DNA of 64,000 bases from NCBI RefSeq assembly GCF_000613185.1, contig NZ_CCBB010000001.1:1-64000 (forward strand), read 5' to 3'. Below the pieces are notes generated by a model. It searched no databases. It was given only the letters and a program-made list of their open reading frames with translations, and was not told the DNA's origin. The position numbers and the translations under genes were made by a program. This stretch comes from Mycolicibacterium cosmeticum. GTDB taxonomy: Bacteria > Actinomycetota > Actinomycetes > Mycobacteriales > Mycobacteriaceae. Each line of letters begins with the position of its first letter. Position 1 is the first letter of the stretch. Below are positions 1 to 9,640 of this stretch, piece after piece.

Positions 1-270
1 CGGGATCCGGACACCAACTTCGCCCACGAGTTGCACACCTACGGCATCTACGGGCAAAAGGACTACAACGCCTGGATCGGCAAACTGGTCTGCAAACGGC
101 TCTACAACAACGTCGACCACGACGCGTTCGCCTCGGCCAAGTTCATCGGCGACAACCTCGACCGGCACAACACCACCCAACAGAACTGGCAGTTCCTCGG
201 CGCCGCCCTGAACTACTACTGCCCGGAAAAACGCGTCATCCTCGACCAGGCCGCCGCCGCCCAGCACTGA
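1..270 (+). CDS. DUF732-type secreted protein, 5'-truncated by window edge
   Basis: The reading frame is open from base 1, so the start and the expected signal peptide lie outside the window. The visible 89 residues look like a mycobacterial DUF732 domain: a small helical domain with one Cys in the middle (VCKRLY) and a second near the end (NYYCPEK), which probably form a disulfide. It ends 14 bases before the next gene, with a GGAG ribosome site in the gap, so the two are probably one operon of exported proteins. An internal TTG at base 31 could be mistaken for a start, but the domain clearly begins upstream. The function of DUF732 proteins is unknown. Confidence 0.75.
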   Translation, partial: RDPDTNFAHELHTYGIYGQKDYNAWIGKLVCKRLYNNVDHDAFASAKFIGDNLDRHNTTQQNWQFLGAALNYYCPEKRVILDQAAAAQH

Positions 271-284
271 ACCGGAGAAACACC

Positions 285-734
285 ATGGCATCCACCGCAA
301 TCCGCTTCGGCATCGCAGGACTGGCCCTGGCCGGCGCCCTGACCACCTCGGGTATCGCGTCAGCCGACGCCACCGATGACTACCCCATCCCCAACCGCAT
401 CCTCAAAACCCCCTGCACCGCCGAACAGATCATGGCCGCCGCCCGCGACGTCGAACCCGTCTACTACGAGCGCTACATGATCGACTACAACAACAAACCC
501 GCCGCCGACCAACAAGGCGCCCAAGACCGCATCCACTGGTTCTTCTCCCTGGACTACGCCGGCCGACGCCAATACTCCGAAGACACCGCCACCAACGCCT
601 TCTACGAACAAATGTCCTGGCGCTGGCCCAACTGGGCAAAACTGTTCTTCAACAACAAAGGTGTGGCCGCCCACACCACCGACATCTGCCAGAACTACCC
701 GCCCAATGACATGTCGGTCTGGGACTGGCACTAG
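285..734 (+). CDS. Secreted DUF5078-like protein
   Basis: 149 residues. The first 27 form a clear Sec signal peptide (hydrophobic core, then ASA/DA as a likely cleavage site). The mature part is rich in Tyr, Trp and Asn and has two Cys (TPCTAEQ and DICQNYP) that could pair outside the cell. The YYERYMIDYNNKP block is what I associate with mycobacterial DUF5078 proteins, recalled rather than searched. The ATG sits 9 bases after GGAGAAAC. It probably shares a transcript with the DUF732 gene in front and converges with the efflux gene behind. No enzymatic motif is visible. Confidence 0.72.
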   Translation: MASTAIRFGIAGLALAGALTTSGIASADATDDYPIPNRILKTPCTAEQIMAAARDVEPVYYERYMIDYNNKPAADQQGAQDRIHWFFSLDYAGRRQYSEDTATNAFYEQMSWRWPNWAKLFFNNKGVAAHTTDICQNYPPNDMSVWDWH

Positions 735-751
735 GCCACCTCACCCGCCGC

Positions 752-2005
752 TCAGTGCGCGGCGGCGGTCACCGAGGGCTCGGCCGGTTCGATCGTCCCG
801 GCCGCCTCGGACCGGCGACCGCGGGTGAAGACGACCAGGGCCAGGGCGGCCAGCACCGCGGCGGCGAACATGGCAATGCCCATGGGCACCGCGCTGTGCT
901 CGCCGGCGAGCCCGACCAGGGGTGAGGCACCGGCGCCGAGCGCGTATTGCAGGAAACCCAGCACCGCGGACCCGGTGCCGGCCGCATGGCGCACCTCGGC
1001 GGTGGCCAGCGCCATGGCGTTGGCCACGACGAAGCCCATGCTGGCCATGAAGCCGGCCATCAGCGCGATCGTCGACACCGGTGCGACACCACCGGCGGTG
1101 ACGGTGAGCAGCAGCAAGCCGGTCACCACCACCATTGCCGTGATGCCGACCAGCATCAGCCGGCGCGGCGCGATCCGCACCACCAGCCGGGCTGACAGCG
1201 CGCTCATCGCGGCCATCACCACCGCGCAGCCGCCGAACGTCAACGAGTACGCCTGCGGCGACAAGCCGACGATGTTCTGCAGGACGAACGGTGAGGCAGA
1301 GATATAGGAGAACAGAGCGGTGAACACAAAGGCCAGTGCCAGCGCGTAACCGACAAACCGGCGATTGGACAGCACGGTGGCGCTGCTCGACCGCAGCGCC
1401 GCCAGTCCCCCGGGCCTGCGCCGGTCGCGGGGTAACGACTCCGGGGTGAAGAACACGACGCCGAGCAACATCAAGGCGTTCAGGGCGGCCAGCGCGACGA
1501 ACACGACCCGCCACCCGAAGTCGGCGACGATGAACCCGCCCAGCACCGGCGCGAGGACCGGGGCCAATGCCCCGATGACCATCAGCACGCCGAACAACCG
1601 GGCGGCCTCGGCCCCGGCGGTGCGGTCGGTCACGATGGCGCGGGAGATCACCACTCCGGCCGCCCCGGCGAAACCCTGCGCGAAGCGCAATGCGATCAGG
1701 ATCTGGACCGAGGGGCTGACGATGCACAACAGGCTGGCCAGCAGGCACACCAGGGTGCCGATGAGCAATGGCGTGCGCCGGCCGTAGCGGTCGGACAACG
1801 GCCCGATCACCAGTTGACCGGCGGCGAGCCCGATCAACAGTGCGGTCAGTGTCAGTTGGATCATCGGCGCCGACGTCCCGAACTCGGCGGCCATCTCGGG
1901 AAACGCCGACAGGTACATGTCGATGGACAGTGGCGTCACCGCGGACAGCAGGGCCAGGACGGCGATCAGCGTCGCCGGCACCGCGTTGCGGGTCGGTGTG
2001 GTCAC
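752..2005 (-). CDS. Bcr/CflA-family MFS drug efflux transporter
   Basis: 417 residues with about 12 hydrophobic helices, the usual size for the DHA1 Bcr/CflA family. The first helix carries the family signature SIDMYLSAFPEM, and the loop between helices 2 and 3 has the MFS motif A (GPLSDRYGRR). Such pumps export antibiotics or small metabolites in exchange for protons. It is divergent from a MarR regulator across 71 bases that contain a candidate operator, so drug-induced derepression by the MarR protein is the likely control. The substrate cannot be read from sequence. Confidence 0.9.
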   Translation of the reverse strand: MTTPTRNAVPATLIAVLALLSAVTPLSIDMYLSAFPEMAAEFGTSAPMIQLTLTALLIGLAAGQLVIGPLSDRYGRRTPLLIGTLVCLLASLLCIVSPSVQILIALRFAQGFAGAAGVVISRAIVTDRTAGAEAARLFGVLMVIGALAPVLAPVLGGFIVADFGWRVVFVALAALNALMLLGVVFFTPESLPRDRRRPGGLAALRSSSATVLSNRRFVGYALALAFVFTALFSYISASPFVLQNIVGLSPQAYSLTFGGCAVVMAAMSALSARLVVRIAPRRLMLVGITAMVVVTGLLLLTVTAGGVAPVSTIALMAGFMASMGFVVANAMALATAEVRHAAGTGSAVLGFLQYALGAGASPLVGLAGEHSAVPMGIAMFAAAVLAALALVVFTRGRRSEAAGTIEPAEPSVTAAAH

Positions 2006-2032
2006 GTGGGTACCTCGCCTCAGTTGATTATG

Positions 2033-2060
2033 GATTCATATATATTTGAGCATATGTATC
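2033..2060. promoter_or_regulatory. Candidate MarR operator between efflux pump and marR
   Basis: Inverted repeat GATTCATAT-N10-ATATGTATC with 8 of 9 arm positions matching, in an unusually AT-rich spot between the two divergent start codons. MarR dimers bind such AT-rich palindromes. Its position could let it control both genes. Confidence 0.6.
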
Positions 2061-2076
2061 TGCCGATAGGTAATCT

Positions 2077-2583
2077 GTGGTGATGGACACCACACCGACG
2101 GTCGACACAGCGATCCGCGAGTTGGCGCTCGCCCTACATGAGCTGTCCTGGCGCCTGACGCGGTTGGGCCCCGCCCGCGCCGGCCTCGACCCCCTCCCCG
2201 CATCCGAACTCGCGGTGCTGCGCGCCATCGTGGACGAGCCGGGACTGAGCGTGTCGGATGTCGCGGCGGTGGTGGCGATGCAGTCGAGCAACGTGAGCGC
2301 CGCCATCCGGGCCCTCGTCGAGCGGGGGTTGGTCTCGAAGACACCACGAGAAGATGACCGCCGGGTATCGGTATTGCACCCAACCCGCAAGGCCCGCAAC
2401 GACAAACGCGCCATCGATGACGCGCTGGCCGACGGCATCGCCGAAGTGCTCGCGGTATTGCCACCCGAATCCGTTGCCACGCTGCTCACCGCGACGCCGG
2501 CCATGCGCGGCCTGGCCGGCGCACTGGCGCGACCTTCCAAGCCAGTCGTTGCCAGAATCGGCGAACCCGGACGCGAATCATGA
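2077..2583 (+). CDS. MarR-family transcriptional regulator
   Basis: 168 residues. A winged helix-turn-helix occupies about residues 40-115: LSVSDVAAVVAM is the first helix pair, SSNVSAAIRALVERGLV the recognition helix, and PREDDRRVSVL the wing with the DxR element typical of MarR proteins. Three in-frame starts are close together (GTG 2077, GTG 2080, ATG 2083); 2077 is used because a weak AGG site sits about 6 bases upstream. It is divergent from the Bcr/CflA pump and very likely represses both genes. A 281-base stretch behind it, up to the next gene, holds no recognisable gene. Confidence 0.88.
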   Translation: MVMDTTPTVDTAIRELALALHELSWRLTRLGPARAGLDPLPASELAVLRAIVDEPGLSVSDVAAVVAMQSSNVSAAIRALVERGLVSKTPREDDRRVSVLHPTRKARNDKRAIDDALADGIAEVLAVLPPESVATLLTATPAMRGLAGALARPSKPVVARIGEPGRES

Positions 2584-2864
2584 ATTAGGTTGGGCGACAG
2601 ATCATTTCATATGATTCTCGTAGTGAGCTCAGCAGCAACATGTTTCACGATCATCGTCGGCTACGTCCGCGTGATCAAGCGTTGAATCACTGCCCTGCAA
2701 CACCTTTGCAAGAACATCACCAAGCCGCCCACAAACATCGAATTACGGCCTGCATCAACACCCTTCACCTGCGCTTTTGCGAGTCCAGCAATTGAATTCA
2801 TGAATTGTGAAGGGAATCACAGAATTTTGCTCGCCCACAAAACGCTCTGTTACTGTCCGTCCGC

Positions 2865-3437
2865 ATGTTTGCTCTTGCGTCGCTCTTGGCGCTCGTCAAC
2901 CAGGTTTCGGGCACGCCGTACATCCCGGGTGGAGACTCTCCGGCGGGGACGGACTGCTCGGGCCTGGCATCCTGGGTCAGCAACGCCGCGACCAACCGGC
3001 CCGTGTTCGGTGACCGCTTCCACACCGGAAACGAGGAGCGGGCACTGCTGGCCCGCGGCTTCAAGTACGGCACCGCGCCGAACGCCCTGGTGATCGGCTG
3101 GAACCGCGGCCATACCGCGGTGACACTGCCCGACGGCACGGCCGTCTCCTCGGGCGAGGGCGGTGGCGTCCGCGTCGGCGGCGGTGGCGCGTATCAGCCG
3201 CAGTTCACCCATCACATGTACCTGCCGATACCCACCGACGCGCCGGATCCCAACGCTCCCGTCGATGCTCCGCCGGCGGCTCCCGTCGAGTTCCTGCCCC
3301 CGGCGCCCGCCGACGTACCGGCGCCCGTCCCCGTGGACTTCGTTCCGCCGGCCCCGGCCGACGTACCCCCGCCGCCTGCCGACATGCCGCCGCCGGTCGC
3401 CGACGTGCCCCCGCCCCCGGCTGACGTGGCCGTCTGA
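2865..3437 (+). CDS. NlpC/P60-like cell-wall hydrolase with Pro-rich tail
   Basis: 190 residues. Residues ~15-105 form a compact NlpC/P60-like papain-fold domain: catalytic Cys31 in TDCSGLASW and His83 in RGHTAVTL. The family cuts the D-Glu-mesoDAP bond in peptidoglycan stems. From about residue 108 the protein is a tail of imperfect P-A-D-V-P repeats, as in wall-spanning mycobacterial proteins. The N-terminus is only weakly signal-like, so export is uncertain; the start ATG lies directly after a possible promoter, fitting leaderless translation. It converges on the CynX-type transporter with a 4-base gap. Confidence 0.75.
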   Translation: MFALASLLALVNQVSGTPYIPGGDSPAGTDCSGLASWVSNAATNRPVFGDRFHTGNEERALLARGFKYGTAPNALVIGWNRGHTAVTLPDGTAVSSGEGGGVRVGGGGAYQPQFTHHMYLPIPTDAPDPNAPVDAPPAAPVEFLPPAPADVPAPVPVDFVPPAPADVPPPPADMPPPVADVPPPPADVAV

Positions 3438-3441
3438 CCGG

Positions 3442-4698
3442 TTACACGTAACGGTTGCGGCCGGCCAGCGCGCCGGTCACCATCTGGATCGCATAGACCG
3501 CCAGAACCAGGCCCCAGGACACCCTCCAGCCACCCGTGGCCTCGTGCAACAGACCGAACAGGAACGGTCCGACCCCGGCCAGCAGGTAGCCGATGCCCTG
3601 GACCATGCCCGACAGCCGCGCGGTGTCGGCGGCGTCGCGCGAGCGCAGCGCGATGACCGTGAGGGCCAGCGAGAACACGCTCATCCCGAGGCCGAGCAAG
3701 ACGCTCCACACCAAGGGAGCGGCGTCGGGTGCCACGGCCAGGCCGATCACCCCGGCGACGCCGAGCACCCCGAGGCCGACGATCCAGCCACTCTGACTGG
3801 GCCTGCGGGCGGCCGCCGGCGCGATCACGATGCTCACCGGCACGGCCAGCACGGAAACCAGCCCGAGCAGCAGCCCGGCGGCACCCTTGCTCATGCCGCC
3901 GTCGATGAACACCACGGGCAGCCAGCCCATCGCCACATAAGCGAGAAACGCCTGGCAGCCGAAGAACAGGGTGATGGTCCACGCCAGCGGATTGCGCAGC
4001 ATGGATCGACGCGGTGGCACGGCATCGCTGTCGACCTCGGGTCGGGCCACCGAGGTCGCCCCGCGGCGGCCGGTCGCCGCCAGCCAGGCCGCCAGGGCGA
4101 GTGCGGCCAGCGCCGCCCACGCACCGAGCGCGGTGCGCCACCCGGAGAGCGCGTCGATCGCCGGTGTCAGGGCCGAGCCGAGGGCACCGCCGCCCTGCAA
4201 GGCCGCGGTGTACACGCCCGTCATCACGCCGATCCGGGCCGGGAACGACCGCTTGATGACGACGGGGATGAGCACGTTGATCAATGCGATCCCGGCGGTC
4301 GCGACGAGCGTGCCGCCGATGACGACCAACGGCCCGTCGACCACGCGCAGCACCAGCCCGACGCTGAGCACGACGAGGGCCACCGTGATGGCGCGGTCGA
4401 CGCCGACCCTGGCCGCCAGCCGCGGTGCGGCCAGGCCGGCCGCGGCGAAACACAGGCCGGGCAACGTCGTCAACACCCCGGCCCAGATGGCGGAGGCGCC
4501 CATCGAATCGCGCATATCGCCCAACAACGGGCCCACACTGGTGATCGCCGGGCGAAGATTGAGGGCAGTGAGTACGACAGCCACCGTCAACAACAGGCCG
4601 CCGGCCGCCGGTCGCGCCGCAAGGGTGCCCGCGACGGGCGGAAGGTCGATGGTGTTGCTGTGGCGAGAGTCGGTCACCGGAGTTAGCATGCCATACAT
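3442..4698 (-). CDS. CynX/NimT-family MFS transporter
   Basis: 418 residues, about 12 membrane helices. The NLRPAITSVGPLLGDMR stretch in helix 1 is the hallmark of the CynX/NimT group of MFS carriers (cyanate and 2-nitroimidazole transporters). A second in-frame ATG lies three codons inside (base 4689). It is attractive because the putative operator at 4696-4712 would then sit outside the coding region. It is divergent from a FadR-type GntR regulator, which probably controls it. The real substrate is unknown. Confidence 0.87.
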   Translation of the reverse strand: MYGMLTPVTDSRHSNTIDLPPVAGTLAARPAAGGLLLTVAVVLTALNLRPAITSVGPLLGDMRDSMGASAIWAGVLTTLPGLCFAAAGLAAPRLAARVGVDRAITVALVVLSVGLVLRVVDGPLVVIGGTLVATAGIALINVLIPVVIKRSFPARIGVMTGVYTAALQGGGALGSALTPAIDALSGWRTALGAWAALAALALAAWLAATGRRGATSVARPEVDSDAVPPRRSMLRNPLAWTITLFFGCQAFLAYVAMGWLPVVFIDGGMSKGAAGLLLGLVSVLAVPVSIVIAPAAARRPSQSGWIVGLGVLGVAGVIGLAVAPDAAPLVWSVLLGLGMSVFSLALTVIALRSRDAADTARLSGMVQGIGYLLAGVGPFLFGLLHEATGGWRVSWGLVLAVYAIQMVTGALAGRNRYV

Positions 4699-4712
4699 CC
4701 CATGATTGGATG
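4696..4712. promoter_or_regulatory. Candidate GntR operator at the divergent promoter
   Basis: Perfect inverted repeat CATCC-N7-GGATG lying between the transporter and regulator starts and overlapping the upstream ATG of the transporter. Position and symmetry fit autoregulation by the GntR protein. The sequence is not the classic TnGTnnnACnA form, so confidence is moderate. Confidence 0.45.
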
Positions 4713-4725
4713 AAAGGGGTCTCGT

Positions 4726-5403
4726 GTGCCTTTAGCCACGACACGTCGAACCGGACTCGTCGATCAGGTCATCGACCAGCTCCGCGCGTCGGTGACGGCC
4801 GGGGAGTACCCGATCGGCACGAAGATCCCCACCGAGCCGGCCCTGGCCGAGACGCTGGGCGTCGGCCGCAACACGGTGCGGGAAGCGGTCCGCGCCCTGG
4901 CGCACGGCGGCATCTTGGAGGTCAGGCAGGGCGACGGCACCTATGTCCGCGCCACCAGCGAGGTGTCCGGGGCGGTGCGCCGGCTCTGCGGATCCGAACT
5001 ACGCGAGGTGCTGCAGGTCCGCCGGTGCCTGGAGGTCGAGGGTGCACGACTCGCCGCCACCGCCCGCACCGACGCCGATCTCGCCGAGCTCTGGCAGTTG
5101 TTGCGGCGCCGCGACGAACTCCAACTCGAGCATGACCGGGAGGATTTCGCGCGCGCCGATGCCGAGCTGCATTTCGCGGTGGTACGCAGTTCCCACAACA
5201 CGGTGCTGACCGAGCTCTATCGCGGCCTGACCGAGGTGGTGCTGGCCAGCGTGGCCACCGCCACCCATGAGACCGCGACGGCCGCGCACATCAGACACCG
5301 GGGCCTGGTCGAAGCGATCGACGCGCGGGATGTCGACCGTGCCGGCCGGGAGGCCGGCGGGTTCCTGGACGAGCTGCTGGGCGAGCTGCCCGACCGCGCC
5401 TGA
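4726..5403 (+). CDS. GntR/FadR-family regulator with FCD ligand domain
   Basis: 225 residues, GTG start. Residues ~5-75 are a GntR winged helix (IPTEPALAETLGVGRNTVREAVRALAHGGILEVRQGDGTYV is split across helix 2, recognition helix and wing). Residues ~85-215 form an all-helical FCD domain with the metal/ligand histidines expected of the family (ELHFAVV, then H in IRHRGLVEAI). These regulators usually sense a carboxylic acid. Being divergent from the CynX/NimT transporter suggests it represses uptake or export of its own ligand. Confidence 0.87.
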   Translation: MPLATTRRTGLVDQVIDQLRASVTAGEYPIGTKIPTEPALAETLGVGRNTVREAVRALAHGGILEVRQGDGTYVRATSEVSGAVRRLCGSELREVLQVRRCLEVEGARLAATARTDADLAELWQLLRRRDELQLEHDREDFARADAELHFAVVRSSHNTVLTELYRGLTEVVLASVATATHETATAAHIRHRGLVEAIDARDVDRAGREAGGFLDELLGELPDRA

Positions 5404-5407
5404 TCGG

Positions 5408-5674
5408 TTATTCGGGGCGCAGATCGGCGCTGTCGACGAACGTCAGCCAACCGCTGTCCAGTTGGACCGCCCAGCGGCGGGCCGGATCGGCGATGTGATT
5501 GTCGCCGACGGATACCGCGTAACCGGCCGCATCGCCGAAGTCGTCGACGACGACGCCGCGGGCCTCCTCAGCGGTGTCCGGATGGACCAGCACCCGCACG
5601 TTGACGGCGAGTCCCCCGTCACGGTCGTTGTCGTCGCCGCCGGTGTCGGCATCCACGATTTCCTGAGCGGTCAC
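5408..5674 (-). CDS. Conserved small hypothetical protein
   Basis: 88 residues, acidic, no signal peptide and no membrane segment. It has the look of a small mycobacterial soluble protein (VRVLVHPDTAEEARGVVVDDFGD, then AVQLDSGWLTFVDSADL), with alternating strands and one helix. It converges on the GntR gene with 4 bases between stops. I do not recognise the family and no catalytic motif is visible. Coding rather than shadow status rests on balanced composition and the clean fit between neighbours. Confidence 0.6.
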   Translation of the reverse strand: MTAQEIVDADTGGDDNDRDGGLAVNVRVLVHPDTAEEARGVVVDDFGDAAGYAVSVGDNHIADPARRWAVQLDSGWLTFVDSADLRPE

Positions 5675-6332
5675 CAGAGTTCACCTGTCATTCCTGGCGG
5701 TTGATCAATGTCAGCCGCGGGTCTGTGTGCCTTTCCCCGAATCGGATATTGCGGTGTTGCGATGCTCCCCACCGGTATGCGCAGCAGTTAACGATTGAAA
5801 TACCTTATCCCTCGACATCCCCCGACCGGTACCCGATGCACACCGCCGATTCCTCCGATTCCACCCGACGCCCGGTCCACCCGCCGACACCTGACTCCTG
5901 CGGGCCTCGATCAAGCCCCTCGACCTGATCGAAACCCGTCCCCCACGTCGATCTTTGGACATCCGACCGGTTGGTGTCAACCTCGGTTGCGACCGTCACA
6001 TTCCATGGTGTGGCGGCACCCGGAAATCCGAACGAGATCCCGAATCGTGACGGCGGCGGCCGCACAGCAAAAGCGAAAAGTGGGCCGCGGAGATGTTTGA
6101 AAATGCACTCAGAAGCAGAGCGCGGCTAACCATTTCGGTGCTTGCAAATGTTTATCAAATGCGTGCTCGCGTCCGCGCAATGATGACAGTTACCGATCCT
6201 CGTGCAGCGGATGCCCGTCGCCGGCGTCGGCATGGCGGGTCAGCCAGCACCGCGTCGAGCATGTCGCGGACGTCGCCGATGGCGCCGGATCACGATGCAG
6301 AACCGATGGTCGGCTCGGCTACCCTCTGTGCG
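5675..6332. other. 658-base gap without a recognisable gene
   Basis: The region is less GC-rich than its surroundings. Frames on both strands give low-complexity Arg/Pro-rich translations without domain features. Its two ends must contain the promoters of the 88 aa gene (minus) and yaaA (plus). I see no tRNA, strong hairpin array or repeat. An untranslated RNA cannot be excluded. Confidence 0.5.
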
Positions 6333-7082
6333 GTGATCGTGCTGTTGCCGCCGTCGGAGACCAAACGCGCCGGTGGCGACGGCCCGCCGCTGAAGCTGGA
6401 GGCACTGCACTCCCCCGAATTGAATCCGCTGCGCGGTGACCTGGTCGACGAACTCGTCGCCCTGTCCTCGGCCGATCGGGCGGCCTGCCGCCGGGCGCTC
6501 GGGATCACCGCCGCCCAGGACGGCGAGATCGACCGCAACGCAGCACTTTTGACATCGGCGACGCTTCCGGCCATCCACCGCTACACCGGTGTGCTGTATG
6601 ACGCACTGGACGTCGGCTCACTCCGCGGGACGGCAGCGGCGCGGGCCACCGCGCGCCTGGCGGTGGGATCGGCCCTGTTCGGCCTGCTGCGCGCCGACGA
6701 CCCGATACCCGCCTACCGGCTGTCCGCCGGTTCCAAACTGCCCGGCCGGCCCACCCTGGCCGCCCGCTGGCGCCCGGTGCTGGAACCGGTGTTGGCGCGC
6801 ATCGCCGCCGGCGAACTCGTGGTCGACCTACGCTCCGGATCGTATGCCGCGCTGGGCCGGCTGCCCGGCGCGGTCACCGTCGACGTGGTGTCGGAGAACG
6901 CTGCGGGCAAGCGCACCGTGGTGAGCCACTTCAACAAGGCGCACAAGGGCAGGCTGGCCCGGGCCCTGGTCTCCAGCCGGGCCGAACCCGACGACGCCGG
7001 CAAGGTCGCGGCCATCGCCCGCCGGGCCGGCATGCAGGTGGAACGCTCGGGTGACGATCTCACCATCGTGGTTACGGCCTGA
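6333..7082 (+). CDS. yaaA: Peroxide stress protein YaaA (DUF328 family)
   Basis: 249 residues from GTG 6333. The frame is open back to base 6093, but the added 80 residues are Arg-rich noise, whereas the family normally begins with the IVLLPPSETK strand found right after this GTG. Conserved features include LPPSETKRAGGDG at the N-terminus, RNAALLTSATLPAIHRYTGVLYDAL in the first third, and SHFNKAHKGRLARAL near the C-terminus. YaaA limits free iron and DNA damage under hydrogen peroxide in E. coli; the actinobacterial branch is less studied. It is monocistronic and followed by the antigen-85 paralogue. Confidence 0.85.
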   Translation: MIVLLPPSETKRAGGDGPPLKLEALHSPELNPLRGDLVDELVALSSADRAACRRALGITAAQDGEIDRNAALLTSATLPAIHRYTGVLYDALDVGSLRGTAAARATARLAVGSALFGLLRADDPIPAYRLSAGSKLPGRPTLAARWRPVLEPVLARIAAGELVVDLRSGSYAALGRLPGAVTVDVVSENAAGKRTVVSHFNKAHKGRLARALVSSRAEPDDAGKVAAIARRAGMQVERSGDDLTIVVTA

Positions 7083-7087
7083 GTTAA

Positions 7088-8128
<1,041 letters not shown>

Positions 8129-8174
8129 GCAAACCGCGTCGGACCCCGGGCCCGGATGGGTAGCGTCTACCGGT

Positions 8175-9545
8175 ATGAAGCTCATCTCGCCGACCGATGC
8201 GATGTTCCTGCTGGGCGAGTCGCGTGAGCATCCGATGCATGTCGCCGGGCTGCAGTTGTACCGGCCACCGGAGGGCGCGGGACCGGAGTTCGTCACCGAC
8301 CTCTACGAATCGATCGCCAAATGCGACGAATTCCAGCCCACCTTCCGCAAGCACCCCGCCAGCGTGCTCGGCGGAATCTCCAATGTCAGTTGGGCTTTCG
8401 ACGACGAAGTGGATATCGACTACCACCTGCGCCGGTCGGCACTACCGCGCCCGGGCCGGGTGCGTGAGCTGCTGGAACTGACCTCGCGCCTGCACGGCAC
8501 GCTGCTGGACCGGCACCGTCCGCTGTGGGAGGCCTACCTCGTCGAAGGCCTGCACGACGGGCGCTTCGGCGTGTACACCAAGATCCATCACTCCCTGCTG
8601 GACGGGGTTTCGGCCCAGCGGCTGATGATCCGCACCCTGTCGGCCGATCCCGACGACCGGGAGGTCCGGGTGCCCTGGGCGCTGCCGCCGCGCCAGCGGA
8701 CCGGCACGGCTCCGAACCCGGCATCGGCCTTGCTGCGCACGGTGACCGGCACCGCGGGCGCGGTCGCCGGCATCGCGCCGTCGGTGGTGTCGCTGGCCAA
8801 GGCCGCCCTCATCGAACAGCAACTCACCCTGCCGTTCGGAGCCCCGAAGACGATGTTCAACGTTCCGATCGGCGGAGCGCGCCGATGCGCAGCCCAGTCC
8901 TGGCCGCTGGAGCGGATCAGGGCCGTCAAGGCCGCCCTCGACGGTGCCACCGTCAACGACGTCGTGCTGGCGATGTCGGCCGGGGCCTTGCGCGCCTACC
9001 TGCTGGAGCAGCAGGCATTACCCGAAAACCCATTGGTGGCAATGGTTCCGGTGAGCCTGCGCGGCGAGCACGAACAAGACGCCGGCGGAAACATGGTGGG
9101 CACCATCCTGTGCAACCTGGCGACCGACGTCGCCGACCCGATCACCCGCCTGGAGACCATCAGCGCGTCGACACGCGACAACAAGAAGGTGTTCGCCGAG
9201 TTGCCGCGGCTGCAGGCGCTGGCACTGTCCGGATTCCTGATGTCCGGGATGGCGCTGAGCGTCGTTCCGGGCTTGGTGTCCTCGACACCGCCCCCGTTCA
9301 ACATCGTCATCTCGAATGTGCCCGGTGCCCGCGAGCCCATGTATTGGCAGGGCGCCCGGCTGGACGGCAACTACCCGTTGTCGATCGCCCTGGACGGCCA
9401 GGCGCTGAACATCACGCTGACCAACAATGCGGACAATCTCGACTTCGGCCTGGTGGGTTGCCGGCGCAGCGTGCCGCATCTGCAGCGTCTGCTGGGCCAC
9501 CTGGAGGACTCGCTGGCCGCGCTGGAGAAGGCCGTCGGCGGGTAG
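8175..9545 (+). CDS. WS/DGAT acyltransferase (wax ester synthase / triacylglycerol synthase)
   Basis: 456 residues, the normal size. The acyltransferase motif HHxxxDG is intact (His138, His139, Asp143 in IHHSLLDGVS), preceded by the PLWEAYLVEGL strand typical of the family. The C-terminal DUF1298 half carries the NDVVLAM and NIVISNVPG blocks. Such enzymes join acyl-CoA to diacylglycerol or fatty alcohol for lipid storage at the inner membrane. It follows the mycolyltransferase by 46 bases on the same strand, so the two lipid genes may be cotranscribed. Whether it makes triacylglycerol or wax esters cannot be told. Confidence 0.93.
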   Translation: MKLISPTDAMFLLGESREHPMHVAGLQLYRPPEGAGPEFVTDLYESIAKCDEFQPTFRKHPASVLGGISNVSWAFDDEVDIDYHLRRSALPRPGRVRELLELTSRLHGTLLDRHRPLWEAYLVEGLHDGRFGVYTKIHHSLLDGVSAQRLMIRTLSADPDDREVRVPWALPPRQRTGTAPNPASALLRTVTGTAGAVAGIAPSVVSLAKAALIEQQLTLPFGAPKTMFNVPIGGARRCAAQSWPLERIRAVKAALDGATVNDVVLAMSAGALRAYLLEQQALPENPLVAMVPVSLRGEHEQDAGGNMVGTILCNLATDVADPITRLETISASTRDNKKVFAELPRLQALALSGFLMSGMALSVVPGLVSSTPPPFNIVISNVPGAREPMYWQGARLDGNYPLSIALDGQALNITLTNNADNLDFGLVGCRRSVPHLQRLLGHLEDSLAALEKAVGG

Positions 9546-9569
9546 CACCGGGGCGCACCCGCCGCGGCC

Positions 9570-9584
9570 ATACGTGGCACGTAT
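9570..9584. promoter_or_regulatory. LysR-type box ATAC-N7-GTAT before the monooxygenase operon
   Basis: ATACGTGGCACGTAT is a perfect palindrome with 6-base arms and also matches the LysR recognition pattern ATAC-N7-GTAT (T-N11-A). It lies 57 bases before the ATG at 9641. The LysR gene at the far end of the operon is the obvious binder. A second imperfect palindrome, TGCACAATTGCA, follows at 9591-9602 and could be an activation site. Confidence 0.65.
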
Positions 9585-9640
9585 ATGCCATGCACAATTG
9601 CACTTTTACAGGCCAGCGCGTGGTGCCTAGCGTGGGCGAT

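Noticed and set aside
2634..2647. AGCAACATGTTTCA, a near match to the KstR consensus
   Set aside because: The first defined base (T) is wrong and the site is 218 bases from the NlpC/P60 gene, which has no sterol link.
3163..4686. Long plus-strand open frame opposite the CynX/NimT transporter
   Set aside because: Arg/His/Gln-rich translation without domains; it only mirrors the high-GC codon pattern of the transporter.
6190..6290. Minus-strand stretch reading IGDVRDMLDAVLADP
   Set aside because: Looks protein-like for ~18 residues but a stop lies just upstream and no start or longer similarity is present; too short to call a pseudogene.
8525..9640. N-terminal extension of the 9.6 kb nitronate monooxygenase frame
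   Set aside because: It overlaps the well-supported WS/DGAT gene and lacks family similarity; the domain starts at ATG 9641.
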